Source of the DNA: Oligoflexus tunisiensis
GTDB taxonomy: Bacteria; Bdellovibrionota_B; Oligoflexia; Oligoflexales; Oligoflexaceae
NCBI RefSeq assembly: GCF_001748245.1
Contig: NZ_BDFO01000001.1
Coordinates: forward strand, 1,163,345 to 1,227,344
Length of the DNA stretch: 64,000 nt
Reading direction: 5' to 3'
The stretch's first letter is position 1. Every line of letters starts with the position of its first letter. The notes under the pieces are model-generated. The model had not been told where the DNA came from and made no database searches. It was given only the letters and a program-made list of their open reading frames with translations. The position numbers and the translations under genes are program-made. Of the stretch, positions 36,119-44,746 are shown in pieces.

Positions 36119-36751
36119 ATGGGCAAGGACTGTTGTGGAGCGAAGGAAGACGCTCTGGTTCAATTGAGAGCCCGTCAATCGAAAATTCTGAAAATTGTTT
36201 TGCTCATCAACTCGGTAATGTTTTTCATTGAATTCGGTTCAGGAATCATTGCGCAATCGACCGCGCTCCTCGCCGATTCCCTCGATATGTTTGGGGATGC
36301 TGTTGTTTATGCCTTTAGCCTTTACGTCTTATATAAGAGCGAAAGGTGGAGGGCTAGCGCCGCCTTGATGAAGGGTCTCATCATGCTGGCCTTTGGCCTG
36401 GGTGTCTTTGGAGAGGCAATTTACAAGGCTATGGGCAACGTGATGCCTGATGCACCAACCATTGGAGTCGTTGGGACTTTGGCGCTGGCTGCGAACGTTG
36501 TGTGTCTCATACTGCTGTTGAAGCATAAGGAAGATGACATCAATATGAAGTCAACCTGGATCTGCTCGAGAAACGACATTATTGCCAATTCTGGGGTGCT
36601 CATTGCAGCTGGAGCGGTTGCTTTTACACAGAGCAAGTGGCCAGACATTGCAGTTGGTGTCATAATAGCCGGGATTTTCTTGAAGTCATCATTCCACTTG
36701 ATCTCAGAAGCATGGGCCGGACTCAGGAAAAAATCAGAGTTAATGTTATGA
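36119..36751 (+). CDS. Cation-diffusion-facilitator-like transporter
   Basis: A 210-residue membrane protein resembling the membrane half of CDF metal transporters (CzcD/ZitB type). It has about six helices, with DSLDMFGDAVVY in TM2 and CSRNDIIANSG in TM5 supplying the Asp/Asn residues usual at the metal site. The cytosolic C-terminal dimerisation domain of classic CDF proteins is missing, and the N-terminus carries an extra Cys pair (GKDCCG). AAGGA precedes the ATG. Its stop overlaps the start of the TolC-like gene by 4 nt. It may move metal between cytosol and periplasm to feed the pump. No counterpart exists in cassette A. Confidence 0.83.
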   Translation: MGKDCCGAKEDALVQLRARQSKILKIVLLINSVMFFIEFGSGIIAQSTALLADSLDMFGDAVVYAFSLYVLYKSERWRASAALMKGLIMLAFGLGVFGEAIYKAMGNVMPDAPTIGVVGTLALAANVVCLILLLKHKEDDINMKSTWICSRNDIIANSGVLIAAGAVAFTQSKWPDIAVGVIIAGIFLKSSFHLISEAWAGLRKKSELML

Positions 36752-37992
36752 AGTACTTGGTTCTACTCCTGTCCTTTGGGACCCTGTGTGTCATTGCTGA
36801 TGAAGCAGCAGCCAGGACTTTGACGCTTTCTGAGGCGCAGTCTCTTGCAGCCAAAAATAACCCTCAAGTCAATGTGCTGGAGGCTGAGGTTTCCGAAGCC
36901 AGAGCCAGGCTGAATGTAACCCGATTTCAAAATCGTCCAGTCATTGGTGTAGCAGGCGGAGGACAATTCGAAGGTACTGCCAAGGATAGGGATCTACTGC
37001 CTCTCGCCTATGCCTATGCAGGGGTCAATTTATATAACGGTGGACAAACGCGAATCCAGGAAGATCTTGCTGAAATTCATGTTGATAAAGTCCAGGCTGA
37101 GATTCCCTTTAAGAGCTTTCAGCTCAGGAAGAAAATTGAAGAGTTGTTTACGGAGATCGAAATGAGACATAGAGTGATTTCCGTAAAAAAGAAGGAAATA
37201 AAGGCATTTGAATCACACCGTCGCAAGGCAAATGAGAGAAGGATTGCGGGATTAACTGGTGAAACCGATGTACTTGAGTTTGATTTAAGAAAAACCAATC
37301 TCAGGAATGACATCGAAACTCTGATTGCAGAAAGAGGCGCCTATCTCAGGACCTTAAGCCTTTTGACTGGAGAACCCAAGGTCGACGACATCGAAGGATT
37401 TAGTCTTCCTGAGAAGGTGAAACGGCCCGATATATCGGTCGCTGGTCTTACAGATATCAGTCCGACCAGCAGGATTCTGGCGAAAGAGCTATCAGGCTTG
37501 TCACTTGAAGAAAAGTTGCAGTCAACCAGGTGGGGCCCCAGAGTGGACCTGGAAGGACGGGCCGGCTTTCTTCCGAAGGAAGGTGACACTGATGACAATA
37601 AGGCGCGCTTTGACATAATGATTGTTGCAAAAATGGATCTTTTCAACAGTCTCCAAAGAAATGCCGAGCTGCAAGAGACTTTGATGAAGAAGAAAAAACT
37701 GCAAGCCATGATAACAGCTGAAAATGTGGATGCGAGGTTCCTTGTCGATCAAAGCCTGACAGCGATGCAGAACCAGCAGAAGAAACTACAGATTCTTGAT
37801 AGCAATAAAGAGTCTGCGGAACGTTACTATAGATCCACCCTTGAAGAATACGAGCGGGGCATTAAGAATTCCCCTGATGTCGCTCACGCGACCGAAATTT
37901 TATTTGAGACAGAATACAAGGCTGTGGAAATTCGTTACAAATGGGTCATGCAGAAGATTAAACTGGAATCCATCTTAATGCGTGAAATTTAA
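36748..37992 (+). CDS. TolC-family outer-membrane efflux protein (C)
   Basis: About 414 residues. The ATG at 36748 overlaps the upstream TGA (ATGA) and opens with a signal peptide (MKYLVLLLSFGTLCVIADEAAA); in-frame starts back to 36637 lie inside the CDF gene. The body has the TolC/CzcC helical-hairpin pattern: LTLSEAQSLAAKNNPQVNVLEAEVSEARARL and, near the end, YRSTLEEYERGIKNSPDVAHATEILFETEY. The EYERG(V/I)KN(G/S)PDV segment is shared with the cassette A channel, which marks the two as paralogues distinct from CusC. It should give the outer-membrane exit for the cassette C pump. Confidence 0.87.
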   Translation: MKYLVLLLSFGTLCVIADEAAARTLTLSEAQSLAAKNNPQVNVLEAEVSEARARLNVTRFQNRPVIGVAGGGQFEGTAKDRDLLPLAYAYAGVNLYNGGQTRIQEDLAEIHVDKVQAEIPFKSFQLRKKIEELFTEIEMRHRVISVKKKEIKAFESHRRKANERRIAGLTGETDVLEFDLRKTNLRNDIETLIAERGAYLRTLSLLTGEPKVDDIEGFSLPEKVKRPDISVAGLTDISPTSRILAKELSGLSLEEKLQSTRWGPRVDLEGRAGFLPKEGDTDDNKARFDIMIVAKMDLFNSLQRNAELQETLMKKKKLQAMITAENVDARFLVDQSLTAMQNQQKKLQILDSNKESAERYYRSTLEEYERGIKNSPDVAHATEILFETEYKAVEIRYKWVMQKIKLESILMREI

Positions 37993-38415
37993 CTCTTATC
38001 TGGGAGGTCTCGGTTTCAAAGGCGGCGTGCTTTTTCCCGGGGCCACTCTCAAAAGAAGAGACCATCAGATTAGTTGAATTTATGCTAAGCAAATGCATTT
38101 TTTTCAGGAAGCTCTGGCCAGAGGAGGAGTTTATATTCGCATGCCGAGGCGGAAGCCGTGCTGGCGAAGAATTCGGCACGGGTTTTCAAGCTCGAGCGCC
38201 TCGCAGCGCCCAAAACCCTACAGAATGTGGCGTGTGGATTCACTCGGATGTTCGATCCCGAAGTTTGTTATATCTTTTTACAAAATCCCTTATGTCGGTT
38301 GAAAATCCAAGTGTTTTCTCGTGAATTCTTTGTTCTGCCAAATGACGGGGCAAAAGGCCGCTTAACTCAATAGTTTCGTGATCCGATAGCACTTCAGACC
38401 TATAATCTGTATAAG
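37993..38415. other. Intergenic region after metal island
   Basis: About 420 nt with no convincing gene; short overlapping open frames lack ribosome sites and motifs. A TATAAT at 38401-38406 lies just before the GTG start of the giant kinase gene and could be its -10 box, which would give a very short leader; the matching -35 is not clear. Confidence 0.45.
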
Positions 38416-41400
38416 GTGAAATTCGCTTTGGCAGGACTCTTTACGCCAGGACAAACGCTGCGGGGAGGCGAGATCGAAATCATCGATCAGCTGGGCAGTG
38501 GCGGCTTGGGCGAAGTCTATCGAGTCGCGCTTGTCAGGGGTGATCAGCGTGCCGTCATGGCACTTAAATGCTTCAATCCCTATGTTCTGGAGCAATCCGG
38601 GATGGAAGCTGTAGAATTGGTCCACAGAGAAAGTCTTGCAGTCAGCAAGATCTCCCACCCGGGAATCGTATCCATCCACCTTATCGACCTGGATGCGCCA
38701 ATACCCTTTATCATCGAAGAATACTTCGGTGGTGGCGACCTTTTACAGCTGATCACCATCCGCCGCCAGAAGGCCGTCCCGGGAAAGCAACTTTTCACGG
38801 CTCAGGAAATCGCGGAGCTTGGATTTCAGATCAGTTCCGCTCTAGCCATTCTGCATCAGAACAACCTCTGTCATGGTGATTTGAAACCTCAGAATCTTTG
38901 CCTTCGTAATCGTGATGCCTTGGAAATCGCTATCGTTGACTTCGGGCATGCAGGATTCTTGGAAGGGAATATCCTCGATCGCAATGAGAATCTGGCAACC
39001 TTTGCCTATTTACCTCCGGAACGGACTGGATTTGTCAAACTTGCTGGCAACGCCAGTGGCGACCTTTATTCACTTGGCGTCACTCTGTATGAATGCGCAG
39101 TAGGCAGCCCGCCATTTGCAGGCCAGGACGGTCGCGATCTGATCAACCGCTTGCTCTATGAAGTGCCCAGGGCAATCCATGAGATCTTTCCAGATTTTCC
39201 TGTGGCCTTGAGCGATATTATCAGCAAACTTATGCGCAAGGATCCGGCAGACCGCTATCATTCAGCCTTCGGTCTCGCTGCGGATCTGGAGCGTTGTTTG
39301 AAAACCCTGCGAAACCAGGAAGAACTTCTGCCTTTTGCCCTTGGGACCAAAGACAAACTGAGAGAGTTGAACTATCGTATCCCGATGGTTGGGCGCCAGC
39401 AGGAAATGGCCTCGCTCCATCAACTCTTTGACCTAACTCAGGAAGGTGGGCAGGCTCTGGCACTCATCGGGGCGCCGTCGGGAACGGGTAAATCCCGCCT
39501 TGCCTTTGAAATTTTGCATAAGGCCCGACAGTTTGGTTCGCTGATCAGCTACGTGAAATTCTCCGAATACGAGCGTAACCTTCCGCTCAGCGCTGTGACG
39601 CTTTTGTTGGTTGAGCACTGTCATTATCTGCGCAACATTTCAGGCGAGAAACTGGTCAAATGGCAGAAGGTGATTAAGGAAAAGCTAGGAACTCGGGTTC
39701 AATTGATCATTGAACGCTACAGCTTCTACGCTCCTTTTCTCCCGGTGACAGAAAACTTCCATGACTTTGAGAAGGACAACGGATTTCAGGTTTTCAACCA
39801 AACCCTGGGCGAATTCCTGAGCCTGCTGCCCGCTTCCCAGGAAAGCCAGTTACTGCTGATTGACGACCTTCAGTGGGCTGATTGGCAAAGCCTGCAAGTT
39901 CTTTCCGTTCTCGGGCAAAAGATCATTGATGCCGATGCCCCTCGCACCATGCTGATGGGAACCTTCCGTTCGAACGAAATCGAAGAAGGTCACATGCTCA
40001 TTCCGACCTTTTTGGACTTGCAGCACCAGTTTAGCCTCATTGAGCTTGGTCCCCTTGAACGCCATGATGCAGATACGCTGGTCGAGCATCTGCTCGATGA
40101 AGCCGGTTTAGAAGTCCGAAAGCTGCAGGATGTCTGCTACCGCTTTACGGCAGGCAACCCCTTCTTCATCTATGAATATTTGAAATCTGCCATTAACACC
40201 GGCATATTCGCTCTTGATGAAAAGAACCAAGCCTGGAGATTCCACGAGGAGCGCCTCCATGAGGCCGACCTGTCAAGTGGAGTGGCAGGGCTCGTGGCAG
40301 AACGCATCAGAGCGTTGAACCCTTTGCAGCAGGCCCTCGTCAGCATAACCAGCGTCGCCGGGCATGCGATGCGGCGTTCTGCCCTGAAGTTACTCCTGCC
40401 GCTTCTTTCAGAACATCGCCAGCTGAAGACGGATGAGCTGGGTTCCCGTGATGATGATCAGAATCTGGAACTCGCTTATCAAGAACTTTTGCAGAAAAAC
40501 ATACTGACACCAGATACCGATCGCTTTGCCTTCTTTCACGATAAGGTGCAGGAAGCTTCCTATTCGCTCCTGACGGAACATGAGCAGAAGATTCTGCATC
40601 ACGCCTTTGGCCTCATCTGCATCGATAGCATCTCCCAAGCTACAAGCAAAGTGAATGACGCTGCCCTCTTCGAAGCGGCCTATCATATTTGCCAAGGCCG
40701 GCGAGCAGACTTGGATGCTGATGTGCGAGCCTTCCTCATTGTTGCAGCCAATGCTGCCAAGCGGGTTTTTGCCTATGAAAAGGCCAAAGAATATCTGCAG
40801 ACTTTGCTCGATGCGATCGATGCGCAGGCGGATGTCGGTGCGGACGAGAAGTTTAATGCCCTGGAACTCATGGCGGATATCCTCTCGATATCCGATCAAA
40901 TTGCAGCCGCAATGGCGATTTATGATAAGCTGCTGGCTTTTGATTGCGACCCTATCAAGCGCGCCCATATCTATGCGAAAAAGGTTGAATTCTGCCTGAG
41001 CCTCTTCGCTTACAAAGACGCCAGGCAGGCGGCCGAGGCCGCGCTCAAGGTTTTAGGGCAGCGCATCTTCACGACTGAACTGTGGTCCTATTTCTATATT
41101 CTCGTTTCAATCCCAGTGCTGATCGCCTACTGCCTCTTCTTCAAGTCCTTCGGCAAACAAACCAAGGAAGTCACAACGGAGGCTGAGGACATTCGGCTCC
41201 TGCTCCTGATCAAGAGCGAAATATCGCAATACTTTACGCAGCCGATCGTTGCCATAGCCAATATCATTCCCCTTACCTTTGAATTGCTGAGGTACAAGGA
41301 CAACCGCTATCGGGCCACCATCATCGGCTACTGGGGCATTGCAAGCGCCGCATTCGGATTTACACGTATCGCAGATGTCTGCTTTCGTCATGCCTATGAA

Positions 41401-44400
41401 TACTTTGACAAAGCAGGCAATCCTGTCGATAAGGGTTTCGTGCTCTTCACTTGGGGTTTCACCTTGGATCTGCCTCGAGGTAATCTCAGCAGTGCTCAAA
41501 AGAAGTTGGAAGAGGCTGTTTTTAATCTCGCACCTGTCGGAGAATCATTCTGGCGGTCGATATCGATACTCGGCCTCCTCCTCCTGGATTATTATGGAGC
41601 GGAGACGGGGCAGGCAGCCATTCGCTCTCACGAACTGGTGGAACTGTGGAAGAAAGTACGCTATGCCGCGACTCCACTCGGCTGCGCCATCCGTCACTAT
41701 ATGGAAGATACCAATGATGAACAGGTGAATTTTCTCCTGCAGAAAGTTCAAGAAGCTGATCTTCAGATCCAGAATCAAGGCTACGATTCCATTGACTCAG
41801 TTTTTGCCTGTCTTGGTATTGGCGAATATTATGATTATGTTGGGCAGTATGAAGAGGCTGAACGTTTCGCGGAACGGGCTTTCAGGATCAGCGCTATCCG
41901 TAGCCATCGGGTGGCCTATGCACTTTTTCCGCCGATAATCTATGCGCGTACACTGATTCATGGAAAAAAACATTGGCGTGCGTTCTGGGTGCTTGCACTG
42001 GCCTGGTTAAACCAGTTGCTCCAGATTCGGGTGTTTCGTCCGCACACCTGCTTTGAAACCGGCCGCTGGCTCTTTGCCATGGGCTGGCCGCGGCTCGGTC
42101 GCAGCGTGATGGAGAGCGGCATCCGTTATGCCAGCAAGCGAGGCTGGGCAACTCCTGCCGCTGAAGGGCGCTTTCTGCTGGGTCGATGTTTGGAAAACAG
42201 AGATCCGGATCTTGCGGCTGCCTTTGTCCGGATGGCCAAAGAGCACTTTCAAGAACGACACTGGAAATTTCATGAAACCTTATGCGACAAAGAGATAAAC
42301 CGGCTGAAGCACGCCCGGACCGAACTGGGTACCCCTCACACCATGAAGAGCCCCCAGCGCGGAGACCTGACCCGCCGCGGCACTGGACTACGGCAGCAGG
42401 TGGAAGTGCAGGCACTGATGGACGTCCTTCTGAAACTGAGCGCCATCAATGAGACAGGTTCCCTGTTCCGCGCATTGATGGAATCATTGTGCCAGGCCAC
42501 AGGTTCGGAACTGGCGATCCTCTATTTCGAGGAAAACGGACGCTGGGTGCCGCTCGTGTCCCACAATATTCGCATTGAGCAAAGTGAGAATTTCAAAAAC
42601 AAAGTCGATCAATCCTTCGTCAGCAAGGTTCTCTCGACCAGGCCGACGAATCATGTGATTCGCAAAGCTCAGGATAAGCTTTATGGCCGAGCCACGACAT
42701 CGGGTTCAGCCCTGCTGCTGCCTCTGATGTCTGAAGGCATCATTGCAGGTTACTGTTATCTGGCCAACTCCCAGCTCTACGATCTATTTGACAAACGAAG
42801 CGTTGAGGTTGCGCAGCCCATCGCGACCCAGGGGGCAATCGCCCTGCAGAACATTCGCCTGAATCAGCAACTCGCTGTCGAGCGGGACGAGATCTCAAAG
42901 CTGCATCAGACGCTTGAGCTTCGTGTCATCGAACAGACCCGGGACATCAAGAGCATTATGAAGCACATCCAAATAGGGATTTGCACGGTCTCAGGCAACG
43001 ATATTCACATCAATAAAGACTATTCCGCCTTCCTTGAAGGCCTGCTAGGGGAGGAGGATTTAAGAGAAAAGGCTCTCTTGTCGCTTCTCTTCAGGGGATC
43101 ATCTTTAACCGCAGATGAAATCGATCAGGCGCAGCAAGCCATGCTCTCGTGCCTTGGCGAGCTGGAATGGGCTTTTGATCTTAACTCACACCTGCTGCCC
43201 CGCACGCTCAATGTCAACCGTGATAAGGACTATGCCTTCGAATTGGACTGGATCCCGATCTGCGATGACGAGCAACAGATCGAACGTGTTCTGATTACCA
43301 TCAACGATGTGACCGAACTCCGAGGCCTGGAAGCAGCTGCAGCGAGGAAAGATGAGGAACTTCGGATCATCAGTGAAATCCTGGGGCGCAGCGAAAGAGA
43401 TTGGTCTCATTTCTGTTTAAACAGCCAGATCCTTCTGCAAAGGAGCCATGAGCAGTTGGAGGCACTGCGTCTTGGTGGAGATCCGAAAAGCGTTCTAAAA
43501 GCGATATTTATCCATGTTCATACGCTAAAGGGCAATGCCCGCTCGCTCGGCCTCCGTCGCATGAACCAGGTCATCCATGGCATCGAGCAATTCTTCGCCG
43601 ACTGCATTCGGGGAGGGAGTTCCAATATTGAAGGAATTGTGCTGCACGAGAAGCTGAAATCGATCGAATCGGTTTTCCATGAGTATCAGAACATAGCGCA
43701 GCAAAAGCTCGGGCGCGACGTGACCAATGCAGAAGCGGTTAGCATGCCCAGGGATCCCATCCTCCATATCTACGAGCGATTAAAAGTTGACGCTGACGAG
43801 AGTCTGTCCGAGGCGCTTCGCATGATTCGCAACGCTCTTTTTGTGTCGATGACTGGCCTGCTGAAGCAGCTTTTCAAAGAAATGGAACCCTTGGCAGTGG
43901 AGCTTGGCAAGGCGTCGCCGGAATTCCATGTGGATCTGCCAGAACTCTGGGTGAATCGCCCGGTCGAGGACATGTTCCGTAATTGTCTTGTCCATCTTCT
44001 GCGTAATTCTCTTGATCATGGATTGCAGTGCCCTGCCGAGCGAGAGGCGCGAGGTCAGGCCCCGCGTGGAAGGATCAGCTGCACCGGTCGCATACGAGGC
44101 CGCATGGTCGACTTTTCCCTTGAAGACGATGGTCGTGGTCTGAACCTGAGAAAGTTGCGTGAAATTGGGCTGAAAAGAGGCCTGTTAAGTTCCCAGAATG
44201 CAGATCCACACGATGTGGCACGTCTGATCTTCCATCCTGATTTAAGCACAGCAGAGAAGGTGAGCGATCTATCAGGACGTGGCATTGGCATGACGGCGGT
44301 CAAAGAATTGATTCAGGAGGCAGGGGGAACTATCGACGTCAGCTTAAGAAAGAATCGCAGCGTGGACGATGGGTTCTGTGCGTTTGCCTTTATCATCACA

Positions 44401-44448
44401 TTGCCGCTCAGTCTATTCCAATTTGATTCCAGCCAGCAGGCAGCCTGA
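38416..44448 (+). CDS. Ser/Thr kinase-AAA-GAF-Hpt-CheA-type ATPase chimera
   Basis: A 2010-residue cytosolic signalling protein. In order: protein kinase (about 12-295; LGSGGLGEVYRV loop, MALKCF Lys, HGDLKPQN in place of HRD, VDFGHAG), AAA/STAND ATPase (Walker A GAPSGTGKS ~352, Walker B LLLIDDLQWAD ~481), a long helical TPR-like region (about 700-1290), GAF (about 1345-1480), coiled coil, PAS-like region, Hpt (HTLKG, ~1701) and a GHKL ATPase (RNSLDHG ~1866, DDGRG ~1904, GRGIGM ~1954). Kinase-AAA-GAF-histidine kinase giants are known in myxobacteria and cyanobacteria, but those end in HisKA; here the tail is Hpt plus CheA-like ATPase, as in the 7TM sensor at 1.6 kb. GTG start. No receiver protein is adjacent. 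Confidence 0.9.
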   Translation: MKFALAGLFTPGQTLRGGEIEIIDQLGSGGLGEVYRVALVRGDQRAVMALKCFNPYVLEQSGMEAVELVHRESLAVSKISHPGIVSIHLIDLDAPIPFIIEEYFGGGDLLQLITIRRQKAVPGKQLFTAQEIAELGFQISSALAILHQNNLCHGDLKPQNLCLRNRDALEIAIVDFGHAGFLEGNILDRNENLATFAYLPPERTGFVKLAGNASGDLYSLGVTLYECAVGSPPFAGQDGRDLINRLLYEVPRAIHEIFPDFPVALSDIISKLMRKDPADRYHSAFGLAADLERCLKTLRNQEELLPFALGTKDKLRELNYRIPMVGRQQEMASLHQLFDLTQEGGQALALIGAPSGTGKSRLAFEILHKARQFGSLISYVKFSEYERNLPLSAVTLLLVEHCHYLRNISGEKLVKWQKVIKEKLGTRVQLIIERYSFYAPFLPVTENFHDFEKDNGFQVFNQTLGEFLSLLPASQESQLLLIDDLQWADWQSLQVLSVLGQKIIDADAPRTMLMGTFRSNEIEEGHMLIPTFLDLQHQFSLIELGPLERHDADTLVEHLLDEAGLEVRKLQDVCYRFTAGNPFFIYEYLKSAINTGIFALDEKNQAWRFHEERLHEADLSSGVAGLVAERIRALNPLQQALVSITSVAGHAMRRSALKLLLPLLSEHRQLKTDELGSRDDDQNLELAYQELLQKNILTPDTDRFAFFHDKVQEASYSLLTEHEQKILHHAFGLICIDSISQATSKVNDAALFEAAYHICQGRRADLDADVRAFLIVAANAAKRVFAYEKAKEYLQTLLDAIDAQADVGADEKFNALELMADILSISDQIAAAMAIYDKLLAFDCDPIKRAHIYAKKVEFCLSLFAYKDARQAAEAALKVLGQRIFTTELWSYFYILVSIPVLIAYCLFFKSFGKQTKEVTTEAEDIRLLLLIKSEISQYFTQPIVAIANIIPLTFELLRYKDNRYRATIIGYWGIASAAFGFTRIADVCFRHAYEYFDKAGNPVDKGFVLFTWGFTLDLPRGNLSSAQKKLEEAVFNLAPVGESFWRSISILGLLLLDYYGAETGQAAIRSHELVELWKKVRYAATPLGCAIRHYMEDTNDEQVNFLLQKVQEADLQIQNQGYDSIDSVFACLGIGEYYDYVGQYEEAERFAERAFRISAIRSHRVAYALFPPIIYARTLIHGKKHWRAFWVLALAWLNQLLQIRVFRPHTCFETGRWLFAMGWPRLGRSVMESGIRYASKRGWATPAAEGRFLLGRCLENRDPDLAAAFVRMAKEHFQERHWKFHETLCDKEINRLKHARTELGTPHTMKSPQRGDLTRRGTGLRQQVEVQALMDVLLKLSAINETGSLFRALMESLCQATGSELAILYFEENGRWVPLVSHNIRIEQSENFKNKVDQSFVSKVLSTRPTNHVIRKAQDKLYGRATTSGSALLLPLMSEGIIAGYCYLANSQLYDLFDKRSVEVAQPIATQGAIALQNIRLNQQLAVERDEISKLHQTLELRVIEQTRDIKSIMKHIQIGICTVSGNDIHINKDYSAFLEGLLGEEDLREKALLSLLFRGSSLTADEIDQAQQAMLSCLGELEWAFDLNSHLLPRTLNVNRDKDYAFELDWIPICDDEQQIERVLITINDVTELRGLEAAAARKDEELRIISEILGRSERDWSHFCLNSQILLQRSHEQLEALRLGGDPKSVLKAIFIHVHTLKGNARSLGLRRMNQVIHGIEQFFADCIRGGSSNIEGIVLHEKLKSIESVFHEYQNIAQQKLGRDVTNAEAVSMPRDPILHIYERLKVDADESLSEALRMIRNALFVSMTGLLKQLFKEMEPLAVELGKASPEFHVDLPELWVNRPVEDMFRNCLVHLLRNSLDHGLQCPAEREARGQAPRGRISCTGRIRGRMVDFSLEDDGRGLNLRKLREIGLKRGLLSSQNADPHDVARLIFHPDLSTAEKVSDLSGRGIGMTAVKELIQEAGGTIDVSLRKNRSVDDGFCAFAFIITLPLSLFQFDSSQQAA

Positions 44449-44746
44449 GTTCGCTTCAGCGGAACGGATCGGCTTAAGGCTCGCAAACTACCGATCTGGA
44501 GCCGCCACATCCTCGCCCTCACGGATCGAGCAGACAGCCCCAAGGAAAATTATGATGACATTCATGCTGCACAGGTGAAAGATGCATTGAGGATTTTAAG
44601 GCTGGAAAGCTTCTTTGACATCGATTATACCCAAAGCAAAGAAACTGGAATACTTCTCTGCTTTGGAAGCCGCACATACCGGTGGCGGAATGCGATAAAC
44701 CAGACGGGACACTTGATTGCACTCCTCACACCGAATCGCTGGAAAG
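44449..44746. other. Intergenic region between convergent kinase genes
   Basis: About 300 nt where two kinase genes converge. Small open frames occur on both strands but show no ribosome site, motif or composition argument for coding. No clear hairpin with T-tract was found. Confidence 0.45.

Noticed and set aside
38093..38373. Several overlapping 70-80-codon frames before the giant kinase gene
   Set aside because: They overlap in different frames with no ribosome site and no protein-like composition.
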